The notes below the pieces were generated by a model. It made no database searches and was not told where the DNA came from. It saw nothing but the letters and a program-made list of their open reading frames with translations. Below, in pieces: positions 39,979-52,200 of a stretch of DNA of 64,000 nucleotides. Made by a program: the position numbers and the translations under genes. How positions within the stretch are numbered: position 1 is the stretch's first letter; each line of letters opens with the position of its first letter. Source of the DNA: Salvia splendens. Taxonomy: Eukaryota > Streptophyta > Magnoliopsida > Lamiales > Lamiaceae. The stretch lies in assembly GCF_004379255.2 (NCBI RefSeq), contig NC_056050.1, positions 17,167,514 to 17,231,513 of the forward strand, read 5' to 3'.

Positions 39979-42165
39979 GATGACGACGAGTATCAACGCG
40001 CATGGGATGCAGCGTATGACACGATGGTTGAAGAGATGGCGCAGGAAGTACAGGACGAGGCGGAGCGGGCAGCGGTCCCTCGTCTGATCCAGCATCAGCG
40101 GACTATCCGATGAGACCATGTCGGGGCTAACCAGCGGCTGATAGATGATTACTTTGTCGAAAAACCCTCGTTTTACGCCTGAGCTTTTTCGTCGGTGTTT
40201 CAGAATGTCCAAAAGGCAGAGGCTACAGATCAACATGCAGCGATCGCTGGCCAAGGTGCAGCGGCCCGCTGGAAAAACGCTGCGCACAGAATTGACCTAC
40301 TCTCTCCCCACCATTTACCAAACTTAGCCACCTTTTACCTTATTTGTTGCTGCTCAATTTTTCCACTATAAATACCCCCCTCAAACCTCTTCATTAAGGA
40401 TCATCTTTTTGCCATTTAATTCTAGAGCATAAATTTGAGAGTTCTTCATTGTGCAAGAGGTTGAAGAAGGAATCAAGAGAAGATCAAGGCTACAAGGATT
40501 CAATCTTTGGGTTTTATTACTTTAGTTCTTATGTTCACTTTATTTTCCCTACAATCTATATTTTTAGCTTATTTAATTATGTGTAACTAAATTCATAGGA
40601 TTCTAGGGATGTGTTAGTAACGACTTTGGTTATACAATTCCGTTTTCTATTTAATATCTGTTTTGTTTTTACTTCGTTTCTTCCCTAAGTTGTTCGATAA
40701 GACATCACGTTTGAGTAACATATTCGGTGATGATTTAATATAACTTGCAACATAATCGTGAGAGGAGGTTGGCGAGTTAGATCCACTTAGTAGGCACTAC
40801 AATTAGCTTCCCTTAAAACGACTTTGTTAATTGAGAGTGAGGACTTTATAAGGATCTTAGGAGCTTTTGGGAGTTACGGACCTAGGATTGACAACCTTAG
40901 TGTTAGTAATCTATACTTGTGCCGCATGGGAAAAACTTATGTGACTCGTTCTATCGAAGTATAAACTGTGCTAGGGTATTGTAGTTGGAATTTGTATAAC
41001 CATAACTGTGAACGCACATCCCTGGAATTCTCTTATCTCTCATATTTTACCTCCTTAATTATTTGCAATTAGTTGTTTATTTGCTTTCAAATTGTTTTTA
41101 GTTTTCAAAAACACCAAAACTTTCAGTTTTCCAAATAGTGAACGAAGCTTAGTAGAAGGTAGAAAGTCTGTGATTGTTTTCCCCGTGATCGATATCTGGT
41201 ACTGACCTTTAGCTATACTATTTCTACTCTGTATACTTGCAGGTATTTATAGTGCTATTAAAAAGTGCATCAGACGACTAGCCTATAGGTTTTGAGATAG
41301 TTTTGTTGGGGCATCAGGGCCATTTTCGGTGATGAATATCTCCGAAAGTCGACCGCCACTGACTGCCAGATACTGCTAGCTATGCACGGGAGGATGCACG
41401 GTTTTCCAGGGATGATTGACGGTATAGATTGCATGCACTGGGAATAAAGGAACTGCCCGGTGGCTTGGAAAGGGCAGTTCACTAACAGGTTTAAACATAA
41501 ACACACGACGAAGATCCTGGAAGCTGTTGCTGACTATTGGCTGTGGATCTGGCATATGTATTTCGGTGTTGCAAGGTCTAACAACGACATCAACGTTCTG
41601 CAATCGTCGCCTCTCTTCAATGAGCAGCGGGGTGAGGGTCCAAAAATCAACTTCGTGGCCAATGACCGTCAGTAATATAAGGGCTACTTTTTGGCAGATG
41701 GAATATACCCTCGATGACCCGTATTTTTGAAGACGATCAGACATCCAGTTGGTCCAAAGAAATCTTTGTTTGCGCAACGGCAAGATGATACGAGGAAGGA
41801 TGTTGAGCGAGCATTTAGCGTGGTCCAAGCGCGATGAGACATTATACGGTACCCGACACGAGTTTGACACGAAGACGATGTCGCTGATATCATGTATGCA
41901 TGTATCATATTGCATAACATGATAGTGGATGATGAAGGTCCATATATGGAGCATTGGACAACGGACGATGGTGCTGGACGAAGTCACGGTGTTGCCACAG
42001 TCCCCTGCAAAATGGGTGTACCGCGTAGTGATCAATACTTGCTCCAGTCTTTCCTTGATATACGCAAGGAAAAAGAACATCTCCAGGGCCAATATGGTTG
42101 AAGAGAAATGGGCACGTAGGAGAGCGAGCACATCGAGATTACTTTTGTTTGAAGAGATATGGGCA
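39979..42165 (+). pseudogene. PIF/Harbinger transposase, inactivated and interrupted
   Basis: N-terminal part 39979-40207 (DDYFVEKPSFTPELFRR-type text) and C-terminal part 41269-42165. The latter shows AIFGDEYLRKSTATD, HGFPGMIDGIDCMHW, CPVAWKGQF, FFGVA-like YFGVARSNNDINVL, KDVERAFSVVQAR and CIILHNMIVDDEG, the DDE core of plant PIF/ALP1-like proteins. In-frame stops occur in the N-terminal part (about 40111), at about 41446, 41673 and several later points. About 1 kb of foreign, LTR-like DNA sits between the two parts. Not functional. Confidence 0.8.
40208..41268 (+). repeat. LTR-like insertion within the PIF transposase
   Basis: Non-coding DNA that interrupts the transposase. It contains ctataaatacccccc (about 40367), a promoter-like TATA, and ends ...acttgcaggtatttatagtgc...gtgcatca, the type of text that closes many plant gypsy LTRs. 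A clean left boundary or target duplication was not found. Solo LTR is the best guess. Confidence 0.35.
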
Positions 42166-42239
42166 TAAATAGGCAAGCCGTCGTCAAGCCTCCTGCATTC
42201 CCTCATCAACAACTTATAAATCCTTCCCCATTCAATCTT

Positions 42240-42679
42240 TCAACGTACAAATCGTACATCTTGGAAATGGATTTCCTCCTTTTCCCCCTGCTCCAAATAC
42301 TCTTCAATAGTCCTAATGGCAGTTCTGAATTCCTCAATCCTGTTGGAGATCAGGGAACTCTCACCCACCAAAACCTCCTTTTTCTCACACAGCTCATTGA
42401 AAACCCGCAAGCTTGCCTTATACCTCAAGACGCTAGAAATCCTTTTAATTTCATCATTTACAGTAGCCAATTTCTTCATCCACTTCTCCACCTACACGCC
42501 CTCCTTCAATCCCTTACATTTCTCAAGAAACAACACCTTCAGCTGATCATTCAATTCCAGCCTATCCGACGGAACCTCGATGTTCGAAACAAGGCGTGGC
42601 ACAAAGACAAACCCCTTATCGTCCAATTTCATCCCCAACAAGTAAACCATTGTGTCCAGAGTCTCGCACCATTGCTCGT
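42240..42679 (-). pseudogene. Helicase-like N-terminal fragment, copy 1, distal part
   Basis: Minus-strand text continues from 47737-48007 after removal of the copia element and one ctcgt target duplication. It reads EQWCETLDTMVYLLGMKLDD, FVPRLVSNIEVPSDRLELND, then KWMKKLATVNDEIKRISSVL and SLISNRIEEF. Order and spacing resemble the N-terminal region of plant DEAH11/DEAH12-type helicases with RBR tails as I remember them. There is a frame change near 42491. The helicase core is absent, so it is a captured or truncated fragment. Confidence 0.5.
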
Positions 42680-43028
42680 TGTTGAAATACGTCAACATAG
42701 CTGGAAGACTGAAGAAAGAAAAACTAGACCGTTGGAAGATATTTTCGAAGTTAGTTAGTTAGTTGGGATGAGCTGACAACTCTTTTTGTTTTCTCTTCTA
42801 TTCCTAGCTCGACTATAAATAGCGATCATAACCGCATGTATTGATTGATTGAGTGATAAATAAAATTCTCTCGTTTATCTTTTCTCCCTCGGTTAGTTTG
42901 TGTGTGTTTGTAATCTTTGGTATGATTTTGTGTTGAGCTCTTATCCTCAAAGTCAGTTTACAGTGTTTCTGATCTGAGTTCTCAATCTTCATACTCTGTT
43001 CTTCGTGTTGGTTTTCTACATTTCTACA
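42680..43028 (+). repeat. 5' LTR of the copia element
   Basis: tgttgaaatacg...ttctaca. TATA-like ctataaatag at about 42815-42824 should start the genomic transcript. Identical to the 3' LTR downstream of about position 105 of the LTR. Confidence 0.95.
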
Positions 43029-43081
43029 TGGTATCAGCAGTTTAACTGCGTTTCCGCTTCGATCTTCTCTGTTTTCTCACA

Positions 43082-46000
43082 ATGAATCGTGTTCCCCGAG
43101 GAAATCGTGGTGGTGAGGTGATTGTTCCGGTTGAAGACAACACCAGTCCGTATTATCTTCATGCTAGTGATAATCCAAGTCTCCAGCTCGTTCCTCACTT
43201 GTTGATCAGCTCTAACTATATCAATTGGAGCAGATCTGTTGTCACAGCACTGATCGCTAAGAACAAACTCTCCTTCGTCAATGGAACACTTCCTCGACCT
43301 TCGATTGATGATCTTTTGTCTCCTTCATGGATTCGATGTAACGGTATGGTGCTTTCCTGGCTTCGCAATTCCGTTTCTCCTCAGATTTGTTCGAGCATAA
43401 TGTACATTGAAGATGCTCATGAGCTTTGGCTGGATCTACGCGATCGGTTTTCTCAGATTGATTCAGCTCGATCTTATCAGCTCAAGCAACAGCTTATGTT
43501 CCTTACTCAAGGTAATTCGGATGTCAACACATATTTCACAAATCTGAGAATTGTTTGGGATGAGTTTAAACACTCTCAACCTCTTGCTTGGTGTACTTGC
43601 ACCACTTGCCGTTGTGATAGTGCTGCGAAGTGGCACAAATACCAGGAGGATGACTGCACAATGCAGTTCCTCATTGGCTTAAATCCTTCATTTTCTCAAA
43701 TCAGATCTAGTATTCTATCTACTGTTCAATTGCCTTCTCTATCCAAGGTTTTCTCCATGGTTGTACAAGAAGAAAGGCAAAAGAGTATTGAAGGTTATCT
43801 ACCTTCTTCTCCTACAATATCTTCAAGTGAGCAGCCTTATGCTAATGCAGCCTCCATGAATTATGGACGCGGCAGATTAATGTGTTCTCATTGTGGAAGA
43901 AATAATCACACAGTAGATCGTTGCTTTTCTCTCCATGGCTTTCCTCAAAGCCTTGGCAGAGGCCGTGGAAAATTCCTCTCTAAGGATTTTACTTCTGCAA
44001 AATCAGTGAATTATGTGGATGATTGTCTGACTGATGACACTGATAAAGCAGCATCAGCTCCATCAACTGTCATGCCTTCATCTGATCAGTGTCAACAATT
44101 GATCTCTCTATTGCAGTCACAGCTTGCTGCCATGTCCACCTCCTCTACCTCTCCTCCTTCAGCCGCACATATCAACTCTCCATCTACCTCCACTCAAGTT
44201 CCCTTCATTGGTACCACTCTTTTCTGTCCTTTTGTTGCTTCAATTTCATCATATACTCCTATGTGGCTACTTGATACCGGTGCCACTCATCATGTGTGTT
44301 GTGACATAAATCTTTTTATCTCTTCATCTCCTATGGATAACGCTTCTGTTAATTTGCCAAATGGAACTAAAGCCACTGTCACACACATAGGATCAGTCCA
44401 TCTCACCCCCACAGTCACTCTCCATTCAGTCCTTTGTGTGCCTACATTCACTTTTAATCTCATATCCATTAGTTCCCTCACTTCATCTCTGTCATGTGTT
44501 GTCAATTTTACTCATGACTCTATAATCATTCAGGGAACTTCTCTGGGGATTGTGATTGGGAAGGGTAGAAGAATGGGAAATCTGTACACTCTTGATGTTG
44601 ATTCTGACCCAATCTCAGGTTCTTCTTCCTTTCCTTGCATTAATTCTGCTGTTTCTGTTGATCTTTGGCACAAACGACTTGGCCACTTATCTTTCAATAA
44701 GCTCAAGTCAATGTCATCTTTTCTTCCTTTCTCAAATAAATCTCATACACTCTGTGAAATCTGTCCCTTAGCCAAACAAAAACATTTACCTTTCACTGCC
44801 TCTGATTCTATAGCAGCTGAAGTGTTTGATCTTGTACATTGTGATATATGGGGTCCTTTCTCCCCTTGTACTGCTCAAGGCTTCTCTTATTTCCTCACTA
44901 TTGTTGATGACAAGTCAAGATTTGTGTGGACCTTCCTGATGCAACACAAATCTGACACTAAAAATGTTCTAACCCAGTTCTTCAACACCATTCATACTCA
45001 GTTTTCAAGAAAAATAAAGGCTGTAAGATGTGACAATGGACCTGAGTTTAATCTTCCTCATCTGTACTCCTCATTTGGTACAGTTACTCAGCATTCTTGT
45101 GTGGAAACTCCACAACAAAATGCTCGAGTAGAAAGGAAACATCAACATCTGTTAAATGTGGGGAGAAGCCTGCTATTTCAGTCTCATTTACCCTCCACAT
45201 TCTGGGGTGATTGCATTCTTGCAGCCTCCTACCTTATAAATAGGACACCATCATCTGTCTTACCCAATAATATATCCCCCTTTGAAGCTCTTTTCCAGAA
45301 ATCTCCATCCTACTCCCATCTCAAAGCCTTTGGCTGCCTATGCTATGCTTCAACCTTAAATCGGCATAGAGACAAATTTTCACCAAGAGCTTCTAAATGT
45401 GTTTTCTTGGGATATCCATCGGGGTATAAGGGATATAAGCTTCTTGACATTGACTCTATGCAAGAAATTATCACCAGAAATGTGGTGTTCCATGAAGACA
45501 CCTTCCCCTTTGATCACCTCTCTCCATCTGATTTTCCACTTCCTCTAAACACTTCTCCTACTGATACTCCTCACTCTCCTTCAAACTCTATCTCTGATTC
45601 CCCTTTTCCACAACCACACAACACAACTCCTTCTGAAATTCCTCAGCCTGCTCATGCTCAGCCCACAAGAGCTGGCAGACAACCAAAAACCCCAGCTCAC
45701 CTAACTGACTATCTCTGCAACTCAGTTTCCTCTTCTTCATCCTATCCTATATCAGCTTACTTCTCTCTCTCCAAGCTTTCCCCATCTCACCTCAAATACA
45801 TTGTCCTTATGTCTGCTGTCTTTGAGCCTAAATCCTACAAACAAGCCTCCCAATGCTCTGAATGGCAGCAAGCTATCCAAGAGGAACTCTCTGCTCTCAT
45901 TCAAAATAACACTTGGCAGATTCTTCCTTTGCCTGAAGGAAAGCTTCCTATAGACTGTAAATGGGTGTTTAAGGGTTAAATTCAAGCCTGATGCCACTGT

Positions 46001-47375
46001 GGAAAGGTTTAAGGCTCGCTTGGTGGCCAAGGGCTTCACCCAACTGGAGGGAATCGATTTCTTAGACACCTTCTCACCAGTGGCTAAACTTACAACAGTT
46101 AAGTTCATCTTAGCCCTTGCTGCAATACATGGCCGGTCCCTTTATCACCTTGACATCAATAATGCTTTTCTATATGGTGATCTTAAGGAAGAGATCTAAA
46201 TGAACATTCCTCCTGGGCTTCATGTTGAGGAGGGCAATCAAGCTGGTCCCCGAATGGTTTGCAAACTAAATAAGTCTTTATATGGACTTAAACAAGCATC
46301 AAGACAGTGGTACTTGAAGCTCACTGAGGTGCTAGCAAAATTTGGATTACAACAATCAGCCTCGGACCATTCATTCTTCTTCAAGAATGAGAACTCTATC
46401 TTCTTTGCAGTGGTTGTTTATGTTGATGATTTAATGGCAGCCACCAACAAGCCCGAACTAATGGAGAATTTCAAAGAATTCCTAGGTCAGTATTTTAAGT
46501 TCAAAGACCTAGGACATCCTAAATATTTTTTTGGACTAGAGATAGCAAGAAGTGAGAAAGGCATCATGGTCTCTCAACGGAAATACGCAATGGATTTGCT
46601 ACGGGATGCAAGCTTACTTGGGTGTAAACCTTCCTCTATGCCCATGGATCCCTCTAAGCAGTTGCAGCAACAGTCAGGTAACTTGATGGAAGATTCGTCC
46701 AAGTATAGAAGGCAAATAGGGAGGCTACTATACTTGTGCATTACAAGGCCAGATATCACGTTTGCCGTGCACAAACTGAGCCAATATGTGTCCAAACCGT
46801 GTGTTGATCATTGGGAAGCAAGTGAAAGGATATTGAGATACTTGAAGGCCACACCGGGTCATGGATTGTTCTATTCAAGCCCAACCACCCCGACACTTAG
46901 CATATTTTCGGACGCTGACTGGGCAGCTTACCCGGACACTCGCCGATCCATGACCGGATATTGTTTGTTTCTTGGATCTTCCTTGGTATCATGGAAGGCT
47001 AAGAAGCAACAAACCATCTCCAGATCATCTGCGGAAGCCGAATACCGAGCAATGGCTCAGGCAACTTGCGAAGTCATCTGGGCCATAGCATTGTTGAAGG
47101 ATTTTGGGGTTCGAATTGACAAAGCGGTTCCCCTCTTCTGTGACAATCAAGCTGCGGTGCACATCAGTGTTAACCCAGTTTTTCATGAACGTACCAAACA
47201 TATTGAGATAGATTGTCACACGGTTAGAGAGAAATATCTAGAGGGAATCATTAAGCCGATGCATATCAAGAACGATTTGCAACTAGCCGACATTTTTACA
47301 AAACCTCTCGGAGCTGCAGCTTTTGAAAGAATTCTGAGCAAGATGAGTTTCCATAGTTTGTACACTCCATCTTAA
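43082..47375 (+). pseudogene. Copia gag-pol polyprotein with one frameshift and one stop
   Basis: A 965-codon ORF from 43082 contains the gag domain (residues about 20-220), a CX2CX4HX4C zinc knuckle (C268-C281), the protease motif LLDTGAT (Asp398 is the catalytic residue), the GAG-pre-integrase motif WHKRLGH and an integrase core (DIWGPF, CDNGPEF, QQNARVERK). A single-base shift near 45975, inside the KWVFK motif that opens reverse transcriptase, moves the frame. A TAA at 46197-46199 follows. RT resumes with YVDD (46419-46430), then RNase H (SDADWA) and ADIFTKPL near the end at 47375. The order INT before RT is that of Ty1/copia. Little else is damaged. Confidence 0.93.
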
Positions 47376-47382
47376 AGGGGGG

Positions 47383-47731
47383 TGTTGAAATACGTCAACA
47401 TATCTAGAAGACTGAAGAAAGAAGAACTAGACCGTTGGACGATATTTTCGAAGTTAGTTAGTTAGTTGGGATGAGCTGGCAACTCTTTTTGTTTTCTCTT
47501 CTATTCCTAGCTCGACTATAAATAGCGATCATAACCGCATGTATTGATTGATTGAGTGATAAATAAAATTCTCTCGTTTATCTTTTCTCCCTCGGTTAGT
47601 TTGTGTGTGTTTGTAATCTTTGGTATGATTTTGTGTTGAGCTCTTATCCTCAAAGTCAGTTTACAGTGTTTCTGATCTGAGTTCTCAATCTTCATACTCT
47701 GTTCTTCGTGTTGGTTTTCTACATTTCTACA
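47383..47731 (+). repeat. 3' LTR of the copia element
   Basis: 349 bp, five differences from the 5' LTR by eye. Polyadenylation should occur within it. Followed by the ctcgt target duplication. Confidence 0.95.
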
Positions 47732-47736
47732 CTCGT

Positions 47737-48007
47737 AATCGAGTGAGGCTGAGATAAAATTCGACATGACGAAATTCGATCTCTGCGACTGGAATTTCAG
47801 TTTCTAAACTACGGCCTCTGCGGCGGCTCGTTTGACGGCCCACTGATGCTCGGGGCGTAGCTGAACGATGAAATTGGGCCAGGCTGGGGCGTTCCCTGGT
47901 GGGCGATCATATTTGTTGGAAGGGAACTGTGATCCACTGCTATTGCTAGTACGGAGGTCGGCGGAAGGGGGGCTCCTGGGCGGTTGACGAAGGCTGATGG
48001 CGGCCAT
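47737..48007 (-). pseudogene. Helicase-like N-terminal fragment, copy 1, proximal part
   Basis: An ORF starting at 48007 reads MAAISLRQPPRSPPSADLRT, SQFPSNKYDRPPGNAPAWPN, IVQLRPEHQ, then a TAG after EAVV, and continues in frame as SQRSNFVMSNFISASLDYE up to the copia insertion. The second copy (49028-49227) has a Gln codon where this copy has the stop. Upstream DNA (48010-48095) is shared with the DNA beside copy 2 (53140-53200), so the duplicated unit included the 5' flank. Confidence 0.55.
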
Positions 48008-48118
48008 TGGATTTGTACATAATTTTGGGGTAAACAGTGTGAAAATTGCGTGTTGGGAGACAGAAAGAATAGAGAGAGAGGACGTTGTTTCGCTATACGG
48101 ACTTGAGGGAATAATATA

Positions 48119-48992
48119 CTCCCTCTGTCGGTGGCGGATGCAGAAATTTTAGATCGGGATGCGATAAATAATTACATCAACTTAGAGAATTAATATTCAA
48201 ATGATTTTTTTCTATTATCTTAATTATTATATTTTTCTATTACCTCAATTATTTATTTTCAAGTGAGTTAAATTATTCTATAGTATAAAACATAATTTTT
48301 TTGTGTTTTATTACTTTAAAAAATAGATTATTATTATTATTATATAATTGAGAATTTATTTTAGAAGTTCAGGAAAAGTTTTTTAAAATTTTGAATAAAA
48401 CAGAATGCATCGTATATGATCATAATTAAAAAAACACAAATAGTAGTAAAGATTATATCCACCCCCGTTTAATGAAAAGCCAAATAATATATTAGTATTA
48501 TATTTAATATATATATTAGTTAGACACATAAATAATACTTGAATGATTACAGCCTATAATACATTCATACGTAAAAAAACTGAAACAAATAAAAAGACAA
48601 TACTAAATTATTATATTTAATGAAACATTAGTTAGAAACATAAATAATAGGAATACTAGCTACTTAACTGATTATAGCCAATCACACAAATCATAAATAT
48701 AAGTATGCATAGCCAAAAAATAGCGCACAAGGGGATTCGAACTCGGGTCTAGTGCTAGGAAAATGAAAATTTTACCACTAGCTACTCACAATTTTGGGGA
48801 TACAATTGTACCCCTTTGTCCTTAATTGGATCTGCCACTGCCCTCCGTCCCTCTGTAGTTGAGTCGTACTCCTTTTTGAGTCTACCTTTTTTCCTTTATT
48901 CTTTATTCTCCTTTTACTTAACTCATTTAAAACAAATTTTCTTAAATCTCGTGCGGAAAAGAAATGCCTCCACTGCAGAGGGACGGATGGAG
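48119..48992. mobile_element. Stowaway-like MITE, interrupted
   Basis: The left end ctccctctgt (48119) and inverted right end gagggacggatggag (48978-48992) have Stowaway character. The element body is 48841-48992 and the left tip is separated by the nested element 48129-48840. Flanking TA is present on the left; the right flank is tg/ta, so one end has drifted. Confidence 0.5.
48129..48840. mobile_element. hAT-type MITE nested in the Stowaway (712 bp)
   Basis: Termini cggtggcggatgcag and ctgcca(ctg) pair as an imperfect TIR (reverse complement of the right end: cagtggcagatcc). An 8-bp target duplication with one mismatch flanks it (ccctctgt 48121-48128, ccctccgt 48841-48848). AT-rich, non-coding interior. 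Confidence 0.65.
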
Positions 48993-49027
48993 TGTAAAAT
49001 TAGGTACTATTTAACTTATATACGGCG

Positions 49028-49227
49028 GAGATCGAATTCGACATGACGAAATTCGATCTCTGCGGCTGGATTTTAAGTTTCTGAACTACGGCCTCGACGT
49101 CGGCCAGCTGATGCTCGGGGCGTAGCTGAACAATGATATTGGGCCAAGCTGGGGCGTTCCTCGGTGGGCGATCATATTTGTTGGAAGGGAACTGTGATCT
49201 CCATACGGAAGGCGGTGGAAAGGTGGC
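49028..49227 (-). pseudogene. Helicase-like N-terminal fragment, copy 2, distal part
   Basis: Reads SQFPSNKYDRPPRNAPAWPN, IVQLRPEHQLADVEAVVQKL, then SQRSNF-like PQRSNFVMSNSIS before homology to copy 1 ends near 49028. The 5' continuation lies beyond the hAT insertion at 53110-53140. Close similarity to 47737-48007 shows a local duplication. Same tentative family as copy 1; no helicase core. Confidence 0.5.
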
Positions 49228-49235
49228 TCCTGGGC

Positions 49236-52200
49236 TAGACATGCACAAACCGAACCGGCCTGGCGATTAACCGTCGGTTCGGGCTCGCCGGTTCATGAAC
49301 CGGAACCGGTGGTTTGAACCGTCCGGCGGGTTCGCGGTTCAGGCGGGCCTGTTCAGGGTCGAGGGATTATTGAACCGTGAACCGGCGGTTCAACGGTTCC
49401 AACGGCAGATTCCGGCTAGGGCCGGCTAGGGGCGTAGGGTTGCAGGCTAGGGTTGCGGTTTAAACCGGCGGTTCCGGTGACTTTTCAGGTGGCAGGTCGT
49501 AGGGTGCAGGTCATAGCCCTGAAAACCGGTCAGAAACCGCCGGTTTTCGGTCAGAAATCGCCGGTTTCTGTCAGAAAACCGTGGACTGAACCGCCGGTGT
49601 ATGGTTGAACCGTCGGTTAAGGCGGTAAACCACAGGTTTCGGCTGAATTTGAAATTTCAATTTTTTTTTATTTCTTCCAATTTTACTCTTAGAAATACCC
49701 CACTTCCCACTCATTTTTATTGACCCCATTCTTGTGTTAACAAGGATTTCATTTTTAATCTCTATTTCTCTATTCTCTCCTCATTCTTTCTAATTGCTCA
49801 AGTTGTTTACTAGTTACTAGTTACTACTTACTACTATGTTTGTTGTTGTGCTCGTAATTTACCACTTATTCCATACTCCATATTCAATCCATACTACTTT
49901 CATTTATCACTATGTCTTCTTCTCGTGGTGGACCGGGACTTGGTGATCGAGGCAAGGGAATTGCCCAAGATCAAAGTACTAGTCGTCCCTCAAAATCAAG
50001 GCGAACAAGTCGTCGAGAAGTTATGGAAGAGGTTTCTCGAGTGGCGGCTGAACGCATGCAAGTAAGTAATGAAAATTTATTTTTACAATTCATAATTTCA
50101 TAAGATTGAGTTTTTTAATTTTTTTTGTGTTCCTAATTAAACTTCAACTTATATTATATTTATAGATAGAATAAGATCATAGGATGGCCATGCTACTCGC
50201 TGAAATGCATCAAGGTGGGGGCGGGGGCAGGGGCGGTGGTTCCCAACAAAATGACGAGTACGACGTGTCTATATCATCGGACTTGGACAACAATGATGAT
50301 AGATCTCATTCTCGTATTCCGTCTAGCACCGGCAGAAATGAGGAAATGTCTCCCCCTCCACCCACTAACACGGCAAAAGCTTTGAAATCTGATATATTTG
50401 TCAAACACTACCAGAAGGTCCCGGTGGTGATTCCAAGTCCTCATGATCCGCACTCTCAAGAAGAGACATCGGCGTTTCATGCTTATTGCAACTATTGTGA
50501 TAAAGTCTACAAATTCTCGAGTAGTGGGGGATATGGCACCCTCCGTCGCCATTTGGTGACAAAGCATCCGGTAGAATGCGACACTACCTCTACCCAAACC
50601 CAACTAAACTTCCAACCCTGTGGCTCGGGTTCGTCAGGTACGCCTCTTTTTAAATATGATCAAAAAACAATTTCTGATGTTATGACTAGATGGGCAGCAA
50701 TGAAGCATTTTCCTTTTAACGTTTATGATGACAAAAAATTTGAGGTTACTATGCAAAGTGGTTTAAACGTAGCTATCAAAAGAATAGGGTGAATGACCAT
50801 TGAACGATCTACCGTTATGCAATGTTTAGAGAAAAAGGTTGAATTATCACGTTATTTAGTTAACTTGGGCCACAAAGTGAACATTTGCTCAGATGTGTGG
50901 ACTGATTATTTTAACCGACATTCATACATGGGCATTACGATTCACTTTGTGGACAATAGTTGGACTTTAAACAAGCGTTTAATAGGTTTTAGAGAATTTG
51001 AAACTCCACACACTGCACCTGAAATTGCTTCTTTGATTATACAAGTTTTGAATGAGTTTCAATTATGCAACAAGATATTTTCAATTGGTTTTGATAATGC
51101 AACTGCTAACACCGCAAGTATTAGCGATTTGATTGCGGCTTATGCTCCGATAATTGGAGGTAAGTATTTTCATCAAAGATGCATATGTCATATTTTAAAT
51201 TTATGTGTACAAGATGTGCTTGAATTATGGCAAAAGCATGTTAGTCCTATTATAACTGCAGTTAGATTAATCCATCAAAAGTCGGCTATTGGCAAAGCAT
51301 GGAAGAAATATTGCCATTAAAAGAATGTTAGATATACGAATTTTACTATGGATGTGTCTCATAGATGGAATTCGACATATGATTGTCTGAATTCTACTTT
51401 GACGCATAAAGATTCTTTATGTGATTTTTATAGAACCTATCCCGTTCATGATTTATATCTTTCACATAGTTGTTGGGAACATAGCGTGGTTTTATTTAAA
51501 TTGTTCAAATATTTAAAAAATGTTACTGTTGAATTATCAGGTGTTTATTACTCCACTGTTGTTCGTGTTTTAGAGCATTGCATGTATATATCACTTGGTT
51601 TTAAAACTGCAATGAAAAATGCTTCATTTTCACCTGAATTAATGTGTGTTTTATATTATATGATTGAAAAATGGCTTAAGTATTTCAGTGAGATTCCAAC
51701 CGTGTTTTTGATTGCAAAGGTATTGGATCCAAAATGGAAATTAGCCGGTACCTCTAGGATTTTAGATTTTTATTATAACAATTTGAGTTCTATTGATCTT
51801 GGCCCCCTTCAAGCAATCCAATCCGATACTAGTGACGAATTTAGAGTAGACCTCTCAGAAACATTTCAAATTACCCTCCCGGACCGGTCCATTATCCAAC
51901 AAACCCTCGAGTTTAAGTTGCGCGCTCTCTACACCGAATATGAAATCAAATATAACACTACCCACCAAGTCAGAAGACCCCCCTCCTCCACAACATAACT
52001 ATGGCTTCATATTTCAAGCCGATTATGATGACCCCGACGCGCAATCCCAATTAGACGACCTATACAGCTACAGCACCGGCGGAAGGTCCTCAGGTATGGT
52101 GAGTGATTTAGATTTATATTTCGATTCACACTTTTCCTTTGGTGATGAAGGTCCTACTCCTCCCTCCCAAATCGACGTCCTCGATTGGTGGGAACCACGA

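Larger units (their letters stand above)
42680..47731 (+). mobile_element. Ty1/copia retrotransposon, young, nearly complete (5,052 bp)
   Basis: Two 349-bp LTRs (42680-43028, 47383-47731) begin tgttg and end ctaca, flanked by the 5-bp duplication ctcgt (42675-42679, 47732-47736). By my reading they differ at five positions, all within the first 105 bp. A primer site, tggtatcagca, follows the 5' LTR (initiator Met tRNA type), and the purine tract aaaggggggt precedes the 3' LTR. It is inserted in a minus-strand helicase-like fragment. Confidence 0.95.

Noticed and set aside
41240..41268. Apparent continuation of the PIF transposase (AIKKCIRRLAY-like text)
   Set aside because: The text overlaps an LTR-like terminus ending gtgcatca, and a different frame from 41269 fits the transposase better; the match is probably chance.
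42159..42758. 199-codon plus-strand ORF
   Set aside because: It lies antisense to the helicase-like fragment, which has the recognisable similarity, and runs into the copia LTR.
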